This document shows positions 1 through 10,844 of a stretch of DNA of 64,000 bases, in pieces (position 1 is the first letter of the stretch; each line of letters opens with the position of its first letter). The stretch lies in contig NC_071387.1 in NCBI RefSeq assembly GCF_022682495.2, positions 195,650,143 to 195,714,142 on the forward strand, given 5' to 3'. The notes beneath the pieces were generated by a model. It worked only from the letters and a program-made list of their open reading frames with translations. It did not search any database and had not been told where the DNA came from. Both the position numbers and the translations under genes were made by a program. Origin of the DNA: Desmodus rotundus. Its lineage: Eukaryota > Chordata > Mammalia > Chiroptera > Phyllostomidae.

Positions 1-660
1 TATTTTATAAGACAATTCCAAGTGGACATCACTCTATTCATTCATTTTGATAGATTTCAAATGTTTAATGTGTGCTATTTAAGTTGGATATCTTAACAGT
101 CAGAGACAAAGGTCATTTTCACACAAAATACAAAGGTTTAAATTTGTAAACATTGCCCTGTAAATAGTGTCTCTGTGTTTTTAATTATTTTGTCCTTAGA
201 AGACCTTGGTGAGTAAATTCATATCTTCACTAAAATTAGAGAAAATTGAGACTGAATCACTTATTATCATAAATATGCTTAAAATATCACTAGAATTTAT
301 AGTGTAATCATGAATGTATTCATTTTCAAGCACTTATGTTAAGATAGGCAGTACAATTTTCCAAAAGTTTAGTTATTTAATATTTATTCTGATCATTGGT
401 GAAATAATATTATAATAATCAAATTCAAGAATAATTCAATTTAATAAGTTTATTTTCTTTTTCCCTTGGACTATATGTTTAATTTTAATGCATTTTTTAA
501 AATCATGGGATTATTTATGTTTTTCTAATGCTAACATATATATATATATATAAACACACACGTATACATATATTTTAAGAGGTATACATTTAAGAATTGA
601 CAAAGATAAGAGAAAAACTTAAATAGTAAATTGTGGTAATATATCCTGGCTATTTTAATT
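1..660. other. AT-rich unassigned DNA
   Basis: No recognisable repeat or coding potential. A short TA run followed by CA/TATACA steps at about 535-572 is a minor microsatellite. Confidence 0.6.
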
Positions 661-1118
661 TGAAACCGCAAAAGCCGGCACACATGCCGCCTGTCACCTA
701 CCAGACCCAATACGCAGAGGTAGGAATTGAATCTTTACGGGTGATTTATTCAGATGGTCAGTGATCTGAAAAGACAGCAGGTTTGTACCCCAAAAGACCA
801 TCTTAAATTCCATTTTATAGCCCTTTTATAAGGAGAAGAAAAGTGTAGGCAAGGGGTTTGGGAATCAGGGAAAAGTTAATCAGATAAAAAGCTGCAGCAC
901 TCTTTCATCTGTGTCCTGGGTGGTGGAGTCTCACCCTGGAGCACAATGGCTCAGATACCATCTGGATTGCTTGGGACCTCCTGAGCCACAAAGGTGGAAC
1001 TGCTTATGGCCTCCTGGAGTTGAGGTGGGCCATACCTTCAGTTCCTGAAACAAAGGCTTTTATATACATTGTTTACTTAGGTTATTAACTATTACCTGGA
1101 ACTAAAAAGTTTCCTACA
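661..1118 (-). mobile_element. Solo ERV-type LTR
   Basis: Read on the minus strand this 458-bp block begins TGTAGGAAAC and ends GCGGTTTCA, the TG...CA ends expected of a retroviral LTR. It carries a TATA-like TATAAAAGGG (complement of 821-830) and, about 75 nt downstream, a poly(A) signal AATAAA (complement of 745-750), followed by a CpG-containing U5-like segment. No primer-binding site lies beyond the 3' end and no polypurine tract or internal retroviral sequence is recognisable beyond the 5' end, so it looks like a solo LTR. I see no 4-6 bp target duplication at these exact edges. Several CpGs survive in the U5 end, which hints at a relatively young insertion. The family is not recognised. 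Confidence 0.65.
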
Positions 1119-2244
1119 TTTGAGTCTTCCATCAAATTAAGGTGGGTTGATTTTGTCAAGAAATCAACTGTACCAATCAAAGGAATATTCTTGTTATCTT
1201 AAATTTCTTCAAACTTTAGTGAAATTATATGAATAAACTTTGTCTCTTAACATTTCAGTATCTCTAGAATTTTGACTTTTCTTTGTATCTAACACTTTAG
1301 TCTGAACTTCCATCAGCCTTCACCCAATCTGATATAAAGAAATTTGTTAAGCCCATAGGCTTTAGTTTCTTTTAAACATTGTTTTCACAAAATTTATTTT
1401 TTCATAAAACTTATATGGCACTTCACTTTCTGTTTAAAACCCTTTCCCACTTTCCCATCGCTCTTAGGCTTTGAAAAGCTTTTTAACACGTCCTCCAAGT
1501 GTCATGGTAACTGGACTCCACACACCCCGCCCCATTCTGCACAGGTTATCCCCATTTTCTTAGTTCTAGCTACAGGCATCACCTTTCTGATTCCAGAGTC
1601 CAGTTGCCCCTTGGCCTTTCTACATGACGCATCCCTTTTTTTATAATCATTTTCTCTCTTTTCTACCAGAATCAATTTAAACCATTAACCAAAGGGTAAT
1701 ATTCTTAAACAAAACAAAACAAAACAAAAAAACCTTCCTGATCCCATAACCAGGTTCAATCTCCTTATTGTGTGGTTTTAAAACACCAGAATTCATCATT
1801 TCATTTTTATTACTTTAGCTTTCCCAACAGAAAAGTTGGATGGGAAATACAGTAACAATATCACGTTTAATTCTTCAGCATCGTGAGGTTAAAAAGAGTG
1901 CCACCACATTAGAGGAGACCCGCGATTCTCGTGGCAATGTTGTAGTTGAAGAGAAATGGACTTCAGCTCCGGAGTGGAGGAGTGGCAAAGAAGTGGGGAC
2001 CATCTCCATTTCAGAATGTCATCAGGCTAAAGTTATTTACATAATTTCCACACACACATTATAACCTAGACCTCAAAACTTTCATCGAGCCATGACACAG
2101 GTTCAGGCTCTAGGCACGAAATCAAATCATCTGAAGCAGGCCATTGAGACTTTGCATACAGATCTTCAGGGGCAGAGATCTGTGACCTGAAAAAAAGAAG
2201 TGATCTGAAACACGCATCCCCTGCAATATACGATGTGAAACAGC
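1119..2244. other. Unassigned, possible old repeat
   Basis: No repeat named with confidence. An (AAAAC)n run lies near 1708-1730. A 74-codon open frame (1840-2064, plus strand, MGNTVTISRL...) has CpGs and a charged composition (ETRDSRG, VVVEEKW) unlike its surroundings, but I recognise no family and it has no exon context. Confidence 0.4.
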
Positions 2245-2689
2245 ACATCAATTTCCTGTGGCGGCTATACCAAATTGGGCAAATTGGGTGACTGAAAACA
2301 ACAGAAGTTTATTCTGTCACACTGAGAGGGATGGAAGTCTGAATGGCAGGGCTAGGCTCCAATCAAGGTCTCTTAGGAAGAATTTGTTCTTTGTCTCTTC
2401 CAGGTTTTGGTGGCTGCTGACATTGCTTGATTTGGTCTGTTTTTTGCCTGACTTTTTATTGCCTTCTCCCCTGTGTGTTTCTTCAACTCCTTGTCTCTCT
2501 CTGATGGAAATACATACGATAGCATTCACATCATATAACCCAGGAGAAACTTCCCCTCTCCAGACCCATAACTCAGGTGATTGATTTGCCACATAAAGCA
2601 AATGCTACCTTTGCTGTATAAGATAATATTCAGTCTTGGGATTAAGAAGTAGACCTACTTTCGGGGGGGTCACCATTCAGTCCACTACA
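2245..2689 (-). mobile_element. MaLR (MLT1-type) LTR
   Basis: Minus-strand copy of an ERVL-MaLR LTR. From low to high coordinates it shows the complement of the MLT1 3' end (TTTCCTGTGGCGGCTATA, then AAACAACAGAAGTTTATTCT with the complemented poly(A) signal), the TGGTGGCTGCTGACATT segment, and the complement of the 5' end closing with CCACTACA at 2689. About 445 bp is near full length for the family. Divergence is high, as expected for an old mammalian insertion. It is non-coding, and no internal MaLR sequence flanks it. Confidence 0.8.
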
Positions 2690-3528
2690 GATTGAAAAAA
2701 GGATAACTGCAATGGATGCTCTTATTTTGAAAATGGGGATCAGAAGGCACCCAGCAGACACTGTTTCATACTAATTTTGAAATTGAGCCAAGCCCATGTT
2801 ACCAACCCTCCAGCTCTGAAGGAAAGTAATGAATATTGATTAATGCATCTTTCTGATTCTTGGAATAGTTGTTTTACGTACTTTGCTCCAACTCTGCTCT
2901 GAGCTCTTCTTTCTTTTGTATTATTATTGTTATTATTATTAATTATTATATCCTCACAAAGGAAAGTCATATGCTTCAGGCTGGGTAGTGTTCTCATCCT
3001 TTGGAGGCCCTGAGATTCCTTTTCATTTTAAAATATCTTTATGTCTTTTATTCCAAACTGTTGGTACTTTTGTCTTACTGCTGTAAAAATTTTGTGAATT
3101 TCTTATAAATCTTATTGTCACTCTCCCCATTAGACAAAAGGGATTACCAACACATCTTCTTGAAGTCACTGTCTACTTTGGGCTGTGTGCCAGGATACTG
3201 TATTCCATGTTATTTATAATCTTTGAAGTCATTTTGAATAATTTGGTGAGTCTATAATGCAATGCCTTAATTTTATTTTTAATGCAACGTTTAACAAAAG
3301 GTTTGCAATCTATACCTTTGAGTTTACCTTGCTATTTTGCTGGCAGTATCCTGAATTTGATCTTTTATTTTCCTGAGTCTTTCCTTTACTTTGAGAATTC
3401 TTTTCCTGCACCTTCTAGAAAGAGTGAATATAAGAAAGAGTTTTATTTTCCAAAGTCACAAGTACTGGGTTGGATATATTTTTCCATCACCCACCTTAGA
3501 GAATATTGCAAACATTCCTCTATAAATA
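2690..3528. other. AT-rich unassigned DNA
   Basis: Contains an imperfect (ATT)n run at about 2920-2950. Nothing else recognised. Confidence 0.55.
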
Positions 3529-4086
3529 TCGGGTTGACCAAATAGCCCATTTAGTTTATTTTTGTAAAATGAAAGACGTGTTTTTTTTAATTTTTACCAA
3601 TACCTTTATCAAGAATTGGATATGTTCAGTATGTCAGTTCTCTCCCACATGGCATAATGCTTACTGTTCTCAATGTTTCAATTTGACCACTGTCAACTTC
3701 CACTGGCCTACATGATGGTACAGCATCATCCAGGGAGAAATCCCCAGCATGAAAATTTGCAAACCACTTTTGACATGTTCGGTCAGTCACAACAACTTCT
3801 CCAAACACTGTACAAATCTTTTTTTGTTTTTTTGCATTTCAGTTGAGTTTTTACCTTTCTTGAAATAATAAAGCATATTATGCCAAAGTGTTGCCTATTT
3901 TCTTCCATATGCAATATTAAAATGGCTATGCAGAAATTCACCAATTTTGATAAATCTTTTAAGTGCAAACTGACATGACAGCTGTCACAGTGCAATCTAA
4001 CAACAGTGTTTCAAATGAAGTTAAAGACAATTAAGCACTACTACAGCCCTCTTTTGAAAAAAAAAAAAACTTTTTGGCCAATCCAA
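3529..4086 (-). mobile_element. Internally deleted mariner element
   Basis: A 558-bp mariner on the minus strand, flanked by TA on both sides (3527-3528 and 4087-4088). The terminal inverted repeats are TTGGATTGGCCAAAAAG (minus-strand 5' end) and TCGGGTTGACCAAATAG at the other end. The minus strand still encodes the transposase N-terminus in two frames: a start near 3930 (MEENRQHFG...), then, after a frameshift near 3800, the helix-turn-helix signature VTDRTCQKWFANFHAGDFSL and PVEVDSGQIETL. That matches the N-terminal DNA-binding domain of mariner transposases, usually about 345 residues. The C-terminal DDD catalytic part is deleted, so the copy is non-autonomous and dead. Confidence 0.9.
3626..3930 (-). 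pseudogene. Mariner transposase N-terminal remnant
   Basis: Roughly 100 codons survive of the paired-HTH DNA-binding half that would recognise the inverted repeats. The visible key segment is DRTCQKWFANFHAGDFSLDD followed by RPVEVDSGQI, typical of the cecropia/Hsmar2-like mariners. The frame is broken near 3800 and the whole catalytic half is absent, so no active protein is possible. Confidence 0.85.
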
Positions 4087-4811
4087 TAATATGAGCTGCC
4101 TTATTTGCAGTCTCTAAAAACAATATATTTATTGTCTTTCCAACACCCTTTGGTTGTTTCTTCACAAACAAAACAATGTAAATTATCTTAGACTTTTGTG
4201 CAGCAAAACCACAATGATAGTAGTAACTTTATCAGACAGGGTTTATACAAGGAAATAGAATGAGTATGAGTAAAATGAAATAAATAATTTACTATATAAA
4301 AAATTATAGAACTGTGTCACAAAGTCGAAAATTTGAAATATCAGGGGGGAAAATCAGTAACAAGACTTCTGAAATACCAGTATCGGTAAACAAGTCAGGA
4401 ACTGGGAAATCTGGGAGACCAAGCCCAGCTGCTGAAGTGGTGACATGAATGGGAAGTTTGGGAGAAGCTTCTAGAAATCTGTTGCATCACATTTCTAGGG
4501 CCAGAACTAAGTGTCCTATTTTGAGCTTAGAGCTGTTATTTTTAGTGTATTTGCTTTTTATCATGTTAACTGTGTGATTTCCAGAGGACATCAAACTGAA
4601 GAGATCAGGAAGGAAGTTGAAAATATAGGGCTGGAACAAGCCAGGTTAAAGGTATTGATGAGAAATTCAATATCATTAAAGTTGAAAGCATGGCTAATTT
4701 AGAATAAAACCAGTGGAGGACTGGAGCCAGGAGCAGGAGAGAGCAACATTTAAGAATAAAAAAAGGAAGAGAAAGAAGATGAGGTGATCAGTGAATTAAA
4801 ATAATTAAGAA
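4087..4811. other. Unassigned DNA
   Basis: No repeat recognised with confidence. The stretch is moderately AT-rich without coding signal. Confidence 0.5.
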
Positions 4812-5934
4812 ATAACATCCAAATTGGAAAGAAGTAAAATCTCTGTTCACAGATGATATGCCCTTATATTTAGAAACTAAAGATTTTACAAAAAGTTTGT
4901 TAGAACTAATAAATGAATTCAGCAAAAAATTTCAGGATATAAAATCAATGCACAAAATCAGTTGTGTTTTTATAAATTAACAACGAACAATTTATAAAGT
5001 GAAAATTAAATTTACAACAGCATAAAAAATAAAATACTTAAGAATAAACATAATAAATGACACAAGAGAACTGCATGCTGAAAACTATAGAACCTCATTG
5101 AAAATAATTAAAGAAGATACAAATTAATAGAAAGATGTTCCATATTGATGAACTGGAAGACGATGTTGTCAATGTGTCAGTATTTCCTAAACTGATCAAT
5201 CTACAAATTTCAGACAATCTGAGTTGCATTTTATTTTTACAGAAATAGAGAACATCCCAAAATTTATACAGAATCTCAAGGGATATCAAGTATATATCCA
5301 CATGAAAGAAAGAAAGTTGAAACTTTATTTTAAACCATATACAAAACTAATTCTATTCAAAATGAAATAAACACCTAAACATAAGAGCTAATTACAAAAC
5401 TCTTAAAAGAAAACATAAAGAAGAAACATCTAGACATTGGATTTGGCAAAGATTTCTTGGAGCTGACACGAAAAGCATAGGGAGCAAAAGTAAAAATAGA
5501 TAAATTGGACTACATCAAAATACAAAACTTGTGTGCCTGAAGGAAATAATCAACACAGGGAAAGGCTGCCTTTGGAATGGTGGAACACATTGCAAATCAT
5601 GTACCTAGTAAAAGATTAATACCCAGAACAAATCTTAAAAACTCATTACCAAAATAAACAGACCTAACAATTAAAAAGTGGACAAAAGATTTGAACAGAT
5701 GTGTCTCCAAAGGAGATGTATAAATGCACAACAAGCACACAGTAAAGATTCTCAACATCACTAATCATTAGGAAAATGTAACCTAAAAACACAATGCACT
5801 GTCACCTCATACCCATTAGGATGGCTGCTCTCATGGAAACAAAAACATAGCAAGCATTGCCAAGCACGGGTTGAAATTGGAAGCCGTGTGCTCTTGATGG
5901 AAATGTACAATGGTGCAGCCACTACTGCAAAATT

Positions 5935-6362
5935 CAGGGTCTGGCAAAAATAACGCCCCTGTTTATTACAAAATATTTTTAAAGACTTAATTTATTTATT
6001 TTTAGGCAGAGGGGAAAGGAGGGAGAATGAGAGGGAGAGAAATGTCAACGTGTGGTTGCCTCTCACACGCCCCCCCCCCCCAGGGGACCTGGCCCACAGC
6101 CCAGGCATGTGCCTTGACTGGGAATCAGACTGGCAACAGTTTGGTTCGCAGGCCTGTGCTCAATCTGCTGAGCCACACCAGCCAGGCAACAAAATATTTT
6201 ATTACAAAGCCATAAGTAGGCAATTCGGTAACATAACAATAGGTATTCAAGCACACAGCACAATATTTTAGGTGAAATGTTTAAATTGCTCTCCATGTCG
6301 TGGTAGATGTTCATGTCCCCTGCCGGCCACACTCCAGCAGGGATTACTTCCGCCAGACTCTG
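5935..6362 (-). mobile_element. TIR element 'CAGGGTCTGG', copy A
   Basis: A non-autonomous DNA transposon bounded by CAGGGTCTGGCAAAAATAA at the left and, inverted, CAGAGTCTGGCGGAAGTAA at the right. Without the SINE inserted in it, it is about 207 bp. Read on the minus strand its interior (AGCAATTTAAACATTTCACC, then GTGTGCTTGAATACC, then TTTGTAATAAAA) matches copy B at 42885-43095 along nearly its whole length. It sits inside L1 ORF2 sequence, so the edges are well fixed. I see no 8-bp duplication, and TA follows the right end of both copies. The ends resemble hAT elements (CAGGG), but the superfamily is undecided. Confidence 0.8.
5980..6188 (-). mobile_element. VES tRNA-SINE (bat), in copy A
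   Basis: Complement of the bat VES SINE: ends with the complemented tRNA-like head (CTGAGCCACACCAGCCAGGC) and starts with the complemented CT-rich and A-rich tail. It is flanked by a perfect 12-bp target duplication ACAAAATATTTT (5968-5979 and 6189-6200). This proves it landed in the TIR element after that element had landed in the L1. Confidence 0.92.
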
Positions 6363-7059
6363 TAGCATGGTGGATCCTCAAAAACTTAAAAATAACATTA
6401 CCGTATAATCCATCAATCTCAATCTGGATACAGATCCAGAATAATTGAAAGCAGAGACTCAGATATTTTAAATCCAAGTTCATAGCAGGATCTTTTACAA
6501 TAGCTATAAAGTAGAAACAACTCAATTTTCCATCAATAGGTGACTGGATAAACAAAATTTTGTATACACATATAATGAAATATCACTCAGCCTGAAAAAG
6601 AATAAAAATTCTGACTCATGCTGTAGCAAATATGATCATAGAGGATATTAGGCTAAGTGAAATAAGTTACATAAAAGAAAAGTATCGTATGATGCAGGAT
6701 TTCACTTACATGAGCACCTAGATTGAGCTAATTCACACAAACAGAAGGGAGAACGGCTTGCCAGCGATTGGGGAAGGAGGAATAGAGAGTTGTTGTTTAG
6801 TGGCTTTCGAGTTTTGGTTTTGTAAAATCGAAAGCATTTTGGAGATTTTACAGCAATGTGAATATACATAATTTTATACAACTGGACACTTAAAATGGTT
6901 AAGATGATAAATTTTGTTATGTATATTTTATTATAAGTTAAAACAAGGAAAAACTTCAATAAAATGGAAGAATTAGGAAAGTAGTATTATGAGAATCTAT
7001 GTTATATATGTTTTCAAGAAGTCAAGAATGAGTATGTTTTCAAGAACAGTAGCACTCAA

Positions 7060-9692
7060 CGATGGAGGCATAGGTAAACACAGCTCTCCTCCTCACACAC
7101 CCACGTCAAAATTACAACAAAGTATAGCACCACCATCACTTGGAACAATAAAAACTGAGTTGAATGGAAGTCTAACAGCTACATAATTAAATAAACCACA
7201 TCCATCCAACTGATAGAAGGAGCAGGGAAGCAGATATATGGAGTGGACTGGTCCCACACCCGTGTGTGGTGGATATAAATTCAGGAGGGATATCTTGGGG
7301 GCAATGAGTCCCAGCCCCATACGAGGCCCTCCAGCCCAAGTTTCCAGTGCCATGAAAATAAGTCTCCATAACTTCTGTCTATAAAAACTGGCAGGGATTG
7401 AGTTTGTGGAAGAAACTGTTGGATTCTCAAGTATTTCCTCTTACATGACCTGCACACGGACCTACTCTGACTCACTCCCTCTGAACTCCAGCACCAGGGT
7501 AGCAGCTTGAAAGGCACCAGTGGCATACAGGGAGAAACCAAAGTGGCTTGCATCAACGTGGAAGCTGGTGGACAGCTTTCTCCCAAACAGAATGGCCATT
7601 GTTCCTTTTCAGAGCCAAGGAGCCGGTTGGTGGGTGCCATATCTGAGATTCCATCAACCGGCTCACAGGGTTTGCTCCGCCCTGATGATCCCCTGAGGCT
7701 CCGCCCCACCAAACCTATGGGCCCACCCACACTGTTAACTGTGGCTTTTCCATATGAATGGCTTGTCTTGGCTGATGCTTCACATCTTTGAAAATCCTCT
7801 CAAAAAAGCAACAGCCAACCTTAGCAAGCCCCCAGCCCACCGTCTTCTTACTAAGTGTTACCAGGCCTGGCACTTGCAACAGCCAGCATATGTTCACAGC
7901 TTGGGTTTCACCATGGAACTTCCAAGCCCAGCACAAGTAGCAGCTATCCACAGATTACTTTGTATCTCATGCTGGGTGGTGCCAGGAATGAAACCGGTGG
8001 TGATGGATCTTGGCCTGCACTGCCTGACAAACTCCAGAGCCTGCACACCCCATGGACAACTACAAACCACACTGGGGCACCACTACCCTGACCCTACATA
8101 GCTAATTCTCCATGAAGGATGGAGGTTGGTGGTTGGTGGTCACAGCCAGTCCTCGTAGCTGACTGGCCTAGGTAAATCCCTCCTGTTTATCTGTCAATAT
8201 CAATCAAGGCTCAAATAGAAGGGGAGAACGTACTCTGCCAACACAGACAGTGAATCCCAAGTACCCAGGCAGATGATGGGGGAAGCTGTGCCACTGGACA
8301 CTATAGGACATCTACTACATTAGGCCACACTACCAGGAGAAGGAGTAGTTTCATACATAGAAGCAAACACAGGGAGGCTGCCAAAATGAGGAGACAAAGA
8401 AACATGGCCGAGATGAAAGAACAGATCAAAATTCTAGAAAAAGAACTAAACAAAATTAAAATAAGAAATCTATCAAATGCAGAGATCAAAACACTGGTTA
8501 TAAGCATGCTGAAGGAACTTAGTGAGGACCTCAACAGCATAAAAAAGATCCAGTCAGAAACAAAGTGTACCCTAATTAAAATAAAGAACAAGGAATTGAC
8601 AGTAGAGCAGATGAAGCTGAGAATAAAATAAGTGATTTGGAACATAAGGAAGCAAGAAACAACCAGAAGGGGGAAAAAAAGTAAGAAACAACCAGAAAGT
8701 GGGGGGTGGGGGTAGAGGACAAGAAGAATAAAAAAATCTAAAAAAATTGAGGGTAGTATAAGCATCCTCTGGGGCAACACCAAGCATTCCAACATTCATT
8801 TCCTAAGGATGCCAGAAGGAGAAGAGAAAGAGCAAGAAATTGCAAATCAATTTGAAAAAAATATGAAGGAAAATTTCCCTAATTTGGTGCAGGAAATAGA
8901 CATATAAATCCAGGAAGTACAGAGAGTCCCAAACAAGATAGATGCAAAGAGGCCCACTCTAAGACACATCATAATTAAAATGTCAAAGTTTATAGATAAA
9001 GAGAGAATCTTAAAAGCAGCAAGAGAAAAGTAGTTAGTTACCTACAGGGGAGTTCCCATAAGACACTCAGCTGACTTCTCAAAAATAATTTACAAGCTAA
9101 AAGGGACTGGCAAGAAATATTCAAAGTCATGGAAGCAGGGAACCACAGCCAAGGCTGCTCTACCCAGCAAAGCTACCACTTAGAATGGAAGGGGAGATAA
9201 AAGGCTTCTCAGACAAGAAAAAACTAAAGGAGTTTATCGTCCCCCAAACCATTATTATATGAAATAATAAAGGGACTTATTTAAGAAAGAGAAGATCAAA
9301 ACTGTGAATAATAAAATGGCAATACATACTTATCTATCAACAATTAAATCTGAAAAATAAACTAAGCAAATAAGAATAGAGTCTAAATCATAGATATGGA
9401 GAGTGTTTTGATGGTTACCAGATGCAAGACGGGTGTGGGGAAATGGGTGAAGAGGTGAAGAGGTGAGGGGATTAAAAAGTACAGATAGGGAGTTACAGAA
9501 TAGCCATGGGGATATTAAACTACAGTGTAGGAAATGGAGTAGCCAAAGAACATACAAGCATGGCCCATGGACATGAACATGGTGTGCGGTTTGTCTGAAG
9601 AAGTTGGGGGCACTAGGAGGAAGGGCTCAAAGGGGGAAAATTGGGACAATTGTAATGGCATAATCAATAAAATATAATTTAAAAAATAAACC
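7060..9692 (+). mobile_element. HAL1 (half-L1) retrotransposon, near full length
   Basis: About 2.6 kb on the plus strand. It has a GC-richer 5' UTR (about 7060-8340), one ORF1-like gene (8386-9284), then directly a 3' UTR (GTTTTGATGGTTACCAGATG, GGGAGTTACAGAATAGCC) ending in an A-rich tail with AATAAA near 9667-9690. There is no ORF2 (endonuclease/reverse transcriptase). That architecture defines HAL1, a non-autonomous LINE that relies on L1 for reverse transcription. Other pieces of the same type lie at 29330-29712 and 35571-35855. I did not find a convincing target duplication. Confidence 0.8.
8386..9284 (+). pseudogene. HAL1/L1 ORF1 pseudogene (RNA-binding protein)
   Basis: ORF1 encodes a trimeric coiled-coil RNA-binding protein that coats LINE RNA. 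The start MRRQRNMAEMKEQIK at 8386 and KTLVISMLKELSEDLNSIKK match the N-terminal coiled-coil region. The first frame stops at 8631; a neighbouring frame continues with KISDLEHKEA, and a third with RMPEGEEKEQEIANQFEK and ENFPNLVQEID, the start of the RRM region. A premature TAG interrupts AAREK near 9031. A local duplication of AAGAAACAACCAGAA at about 8655-8700 adds to the damage. About 300 codons if intact, normal for ORF1; at least two frameshifts and several stops make it non-functional. Confidence 0.85.
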
Positions 9693-10844
9693 TCATATCA
9701 GCTCTCTTGAGTAGTAATAACACTATGAAGGATAGCAAAAAAATGACACCCCAAAGTATGCCACTTTCACATAGGATTATTTTCAGCTAAAGTAAAGAGA
9801 GAGAGAGAGAGACAGAGGGAGAGAGAGAGAGAGAGAATAGTAACATTCAGAGGTCAACTTTAAAGCCTTTTTATTAAAACAATTTATTAAAAGATTTATT
9901 TCCAGGCTGAAAAATAAATGCTTGCCTAAAAAATATTTCCAAGAAGAAATAGAGTCAGAAGATTGAAAATACATGAATGATTATTTTTTTAAAATAGTCT
10001 GAGTGGTACACTAGCAAAGGGAAGCAAGGCTGTAATTATGTGGGGATTGAAAAGGGTTAACAATGAATAGAGTCCATGAGGGATATAATCAGAATCAAAA
10101 TATGGAATCAAATTTCCCTAGGTATAAGAACAAAGGCAAACATCATTCCAAGCTTAGCTAATTGACTAAGACTGTGTTTTACAACTTGATTTTTAAGCTG
10201 CCTATGAATATTTCTTAGCACATTCTCTCATAAGTAATGCCTAATCTTCGATTGTCTTTGAATCAACTGGATCATCGTGATATGTCTCTCTATTTAACTC
10301 ATCATAGCATTTATTACAAGCCTCTGGAACTTCTTGCTCATTTTTTTTCCCCAATGACTTCCGTTGAAGGCAGAGTTTAAGTCCATTATTTTTGTATCTT
10401 TAAAGCTAACACAGCACTCAAAACGAAGCACGAGAAAAATTATGCCATCTAGTTTAAAGAATAATAGGCTTACATTAACATAGCAGAGGGAAATTTCTAG
10501 AACTATCCCTTCAGATATAAGAGATTTTTCTCCTGGGGCTAAGGGGAAGGGGAGAAGGAATTAAGAATGCTAACGAAAAGGTCAAGTAAATTATTCACCA
10601 TATACGTGTAGAAAGTACTTAGAGCAGGAAACGAAATCTGCTGTTGCCGCTCAAGGGCCCTCTGGTGGAGTCAGCTCCCAAACTAGTGAGGATACGAGGC
10701 AACTGAAGGACTTGCAACTATAGTTGAAAGTTATATATTAATAAAGATTCCGGAAGAGATTCGTGGCCATAGAGAGTTCCGCTAAAGTTTATAAAAGTTT
10801 AAAGGAAATAGATATAAAGGAAACCAAGAAATACAAGTCTAGAA
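9693..10844. other. Unassigned DNA with GA repeat
   Basis: A (GA)n microsatellite lies at about 9797-9836. The remainder has no recognised repeat except the CTCF-like motif listed separately. Confidence 0.55.
10657..10668 (-). promoter_or_regulatory. CTCF-like motif
   Basis: GCCCTCTGGTGG reads on the minus strand as CCACCAGAGGGC, a close match to the vertebrate CTCF core (CCASYAGRKGGC). It lies in unique-looking sequence outside any repeat I recognise. Occupancy cannot be inferred from sequence alone. Confidence 0.45.

Larger units (their letters stand above)
4812..6955 (+). mobile_element. Old L1 LINE, 3' end, with nested insertions
   Basis: Plus-strand 3' part of an old mammalian L1 (L1M type). 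4812-5934 follows the last third of ORF2 (for example the nucleotides behind the reverse-transcriptase FADDM region at TTCACAGATGATATG, then ACTAATCATTAGGAAAATG and GGATGGCTGCTCTCATGG). After an inserted element, 6363-6955 resumes with ORF2 end and 3' UTR (ATGCTGTAGCAAATATGATC, GTATATTTTATTATAAG). All frames are broken by stops and indels. The insertion at 5935-6362 interrupts the consensus between the GGAAAA and CAGTATGG motifs. Confidence 0.85.

Noticed and set aside
3468..3490. A second mariner end at ACTGGGTTGGATATATTTTT
   Set aside because: Resembles the mariner end only over the first bases, and the real element is fully bounded by TA at 3527 and 4087.
7281..7730. A 149-codon minus-strand frame as a gene
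   Set aside because: It lies antisense within the HAL1 5' UTR, where GC-rich sequence gives long chance frames.
8301..8795. A 164-codon hydrophobic minus-strand frame
   Set aside because: It is antisense to the HAL1 ORF1 coiled-coil region; A-rich sense sequence yields Leu/Phe-rich complement frames.
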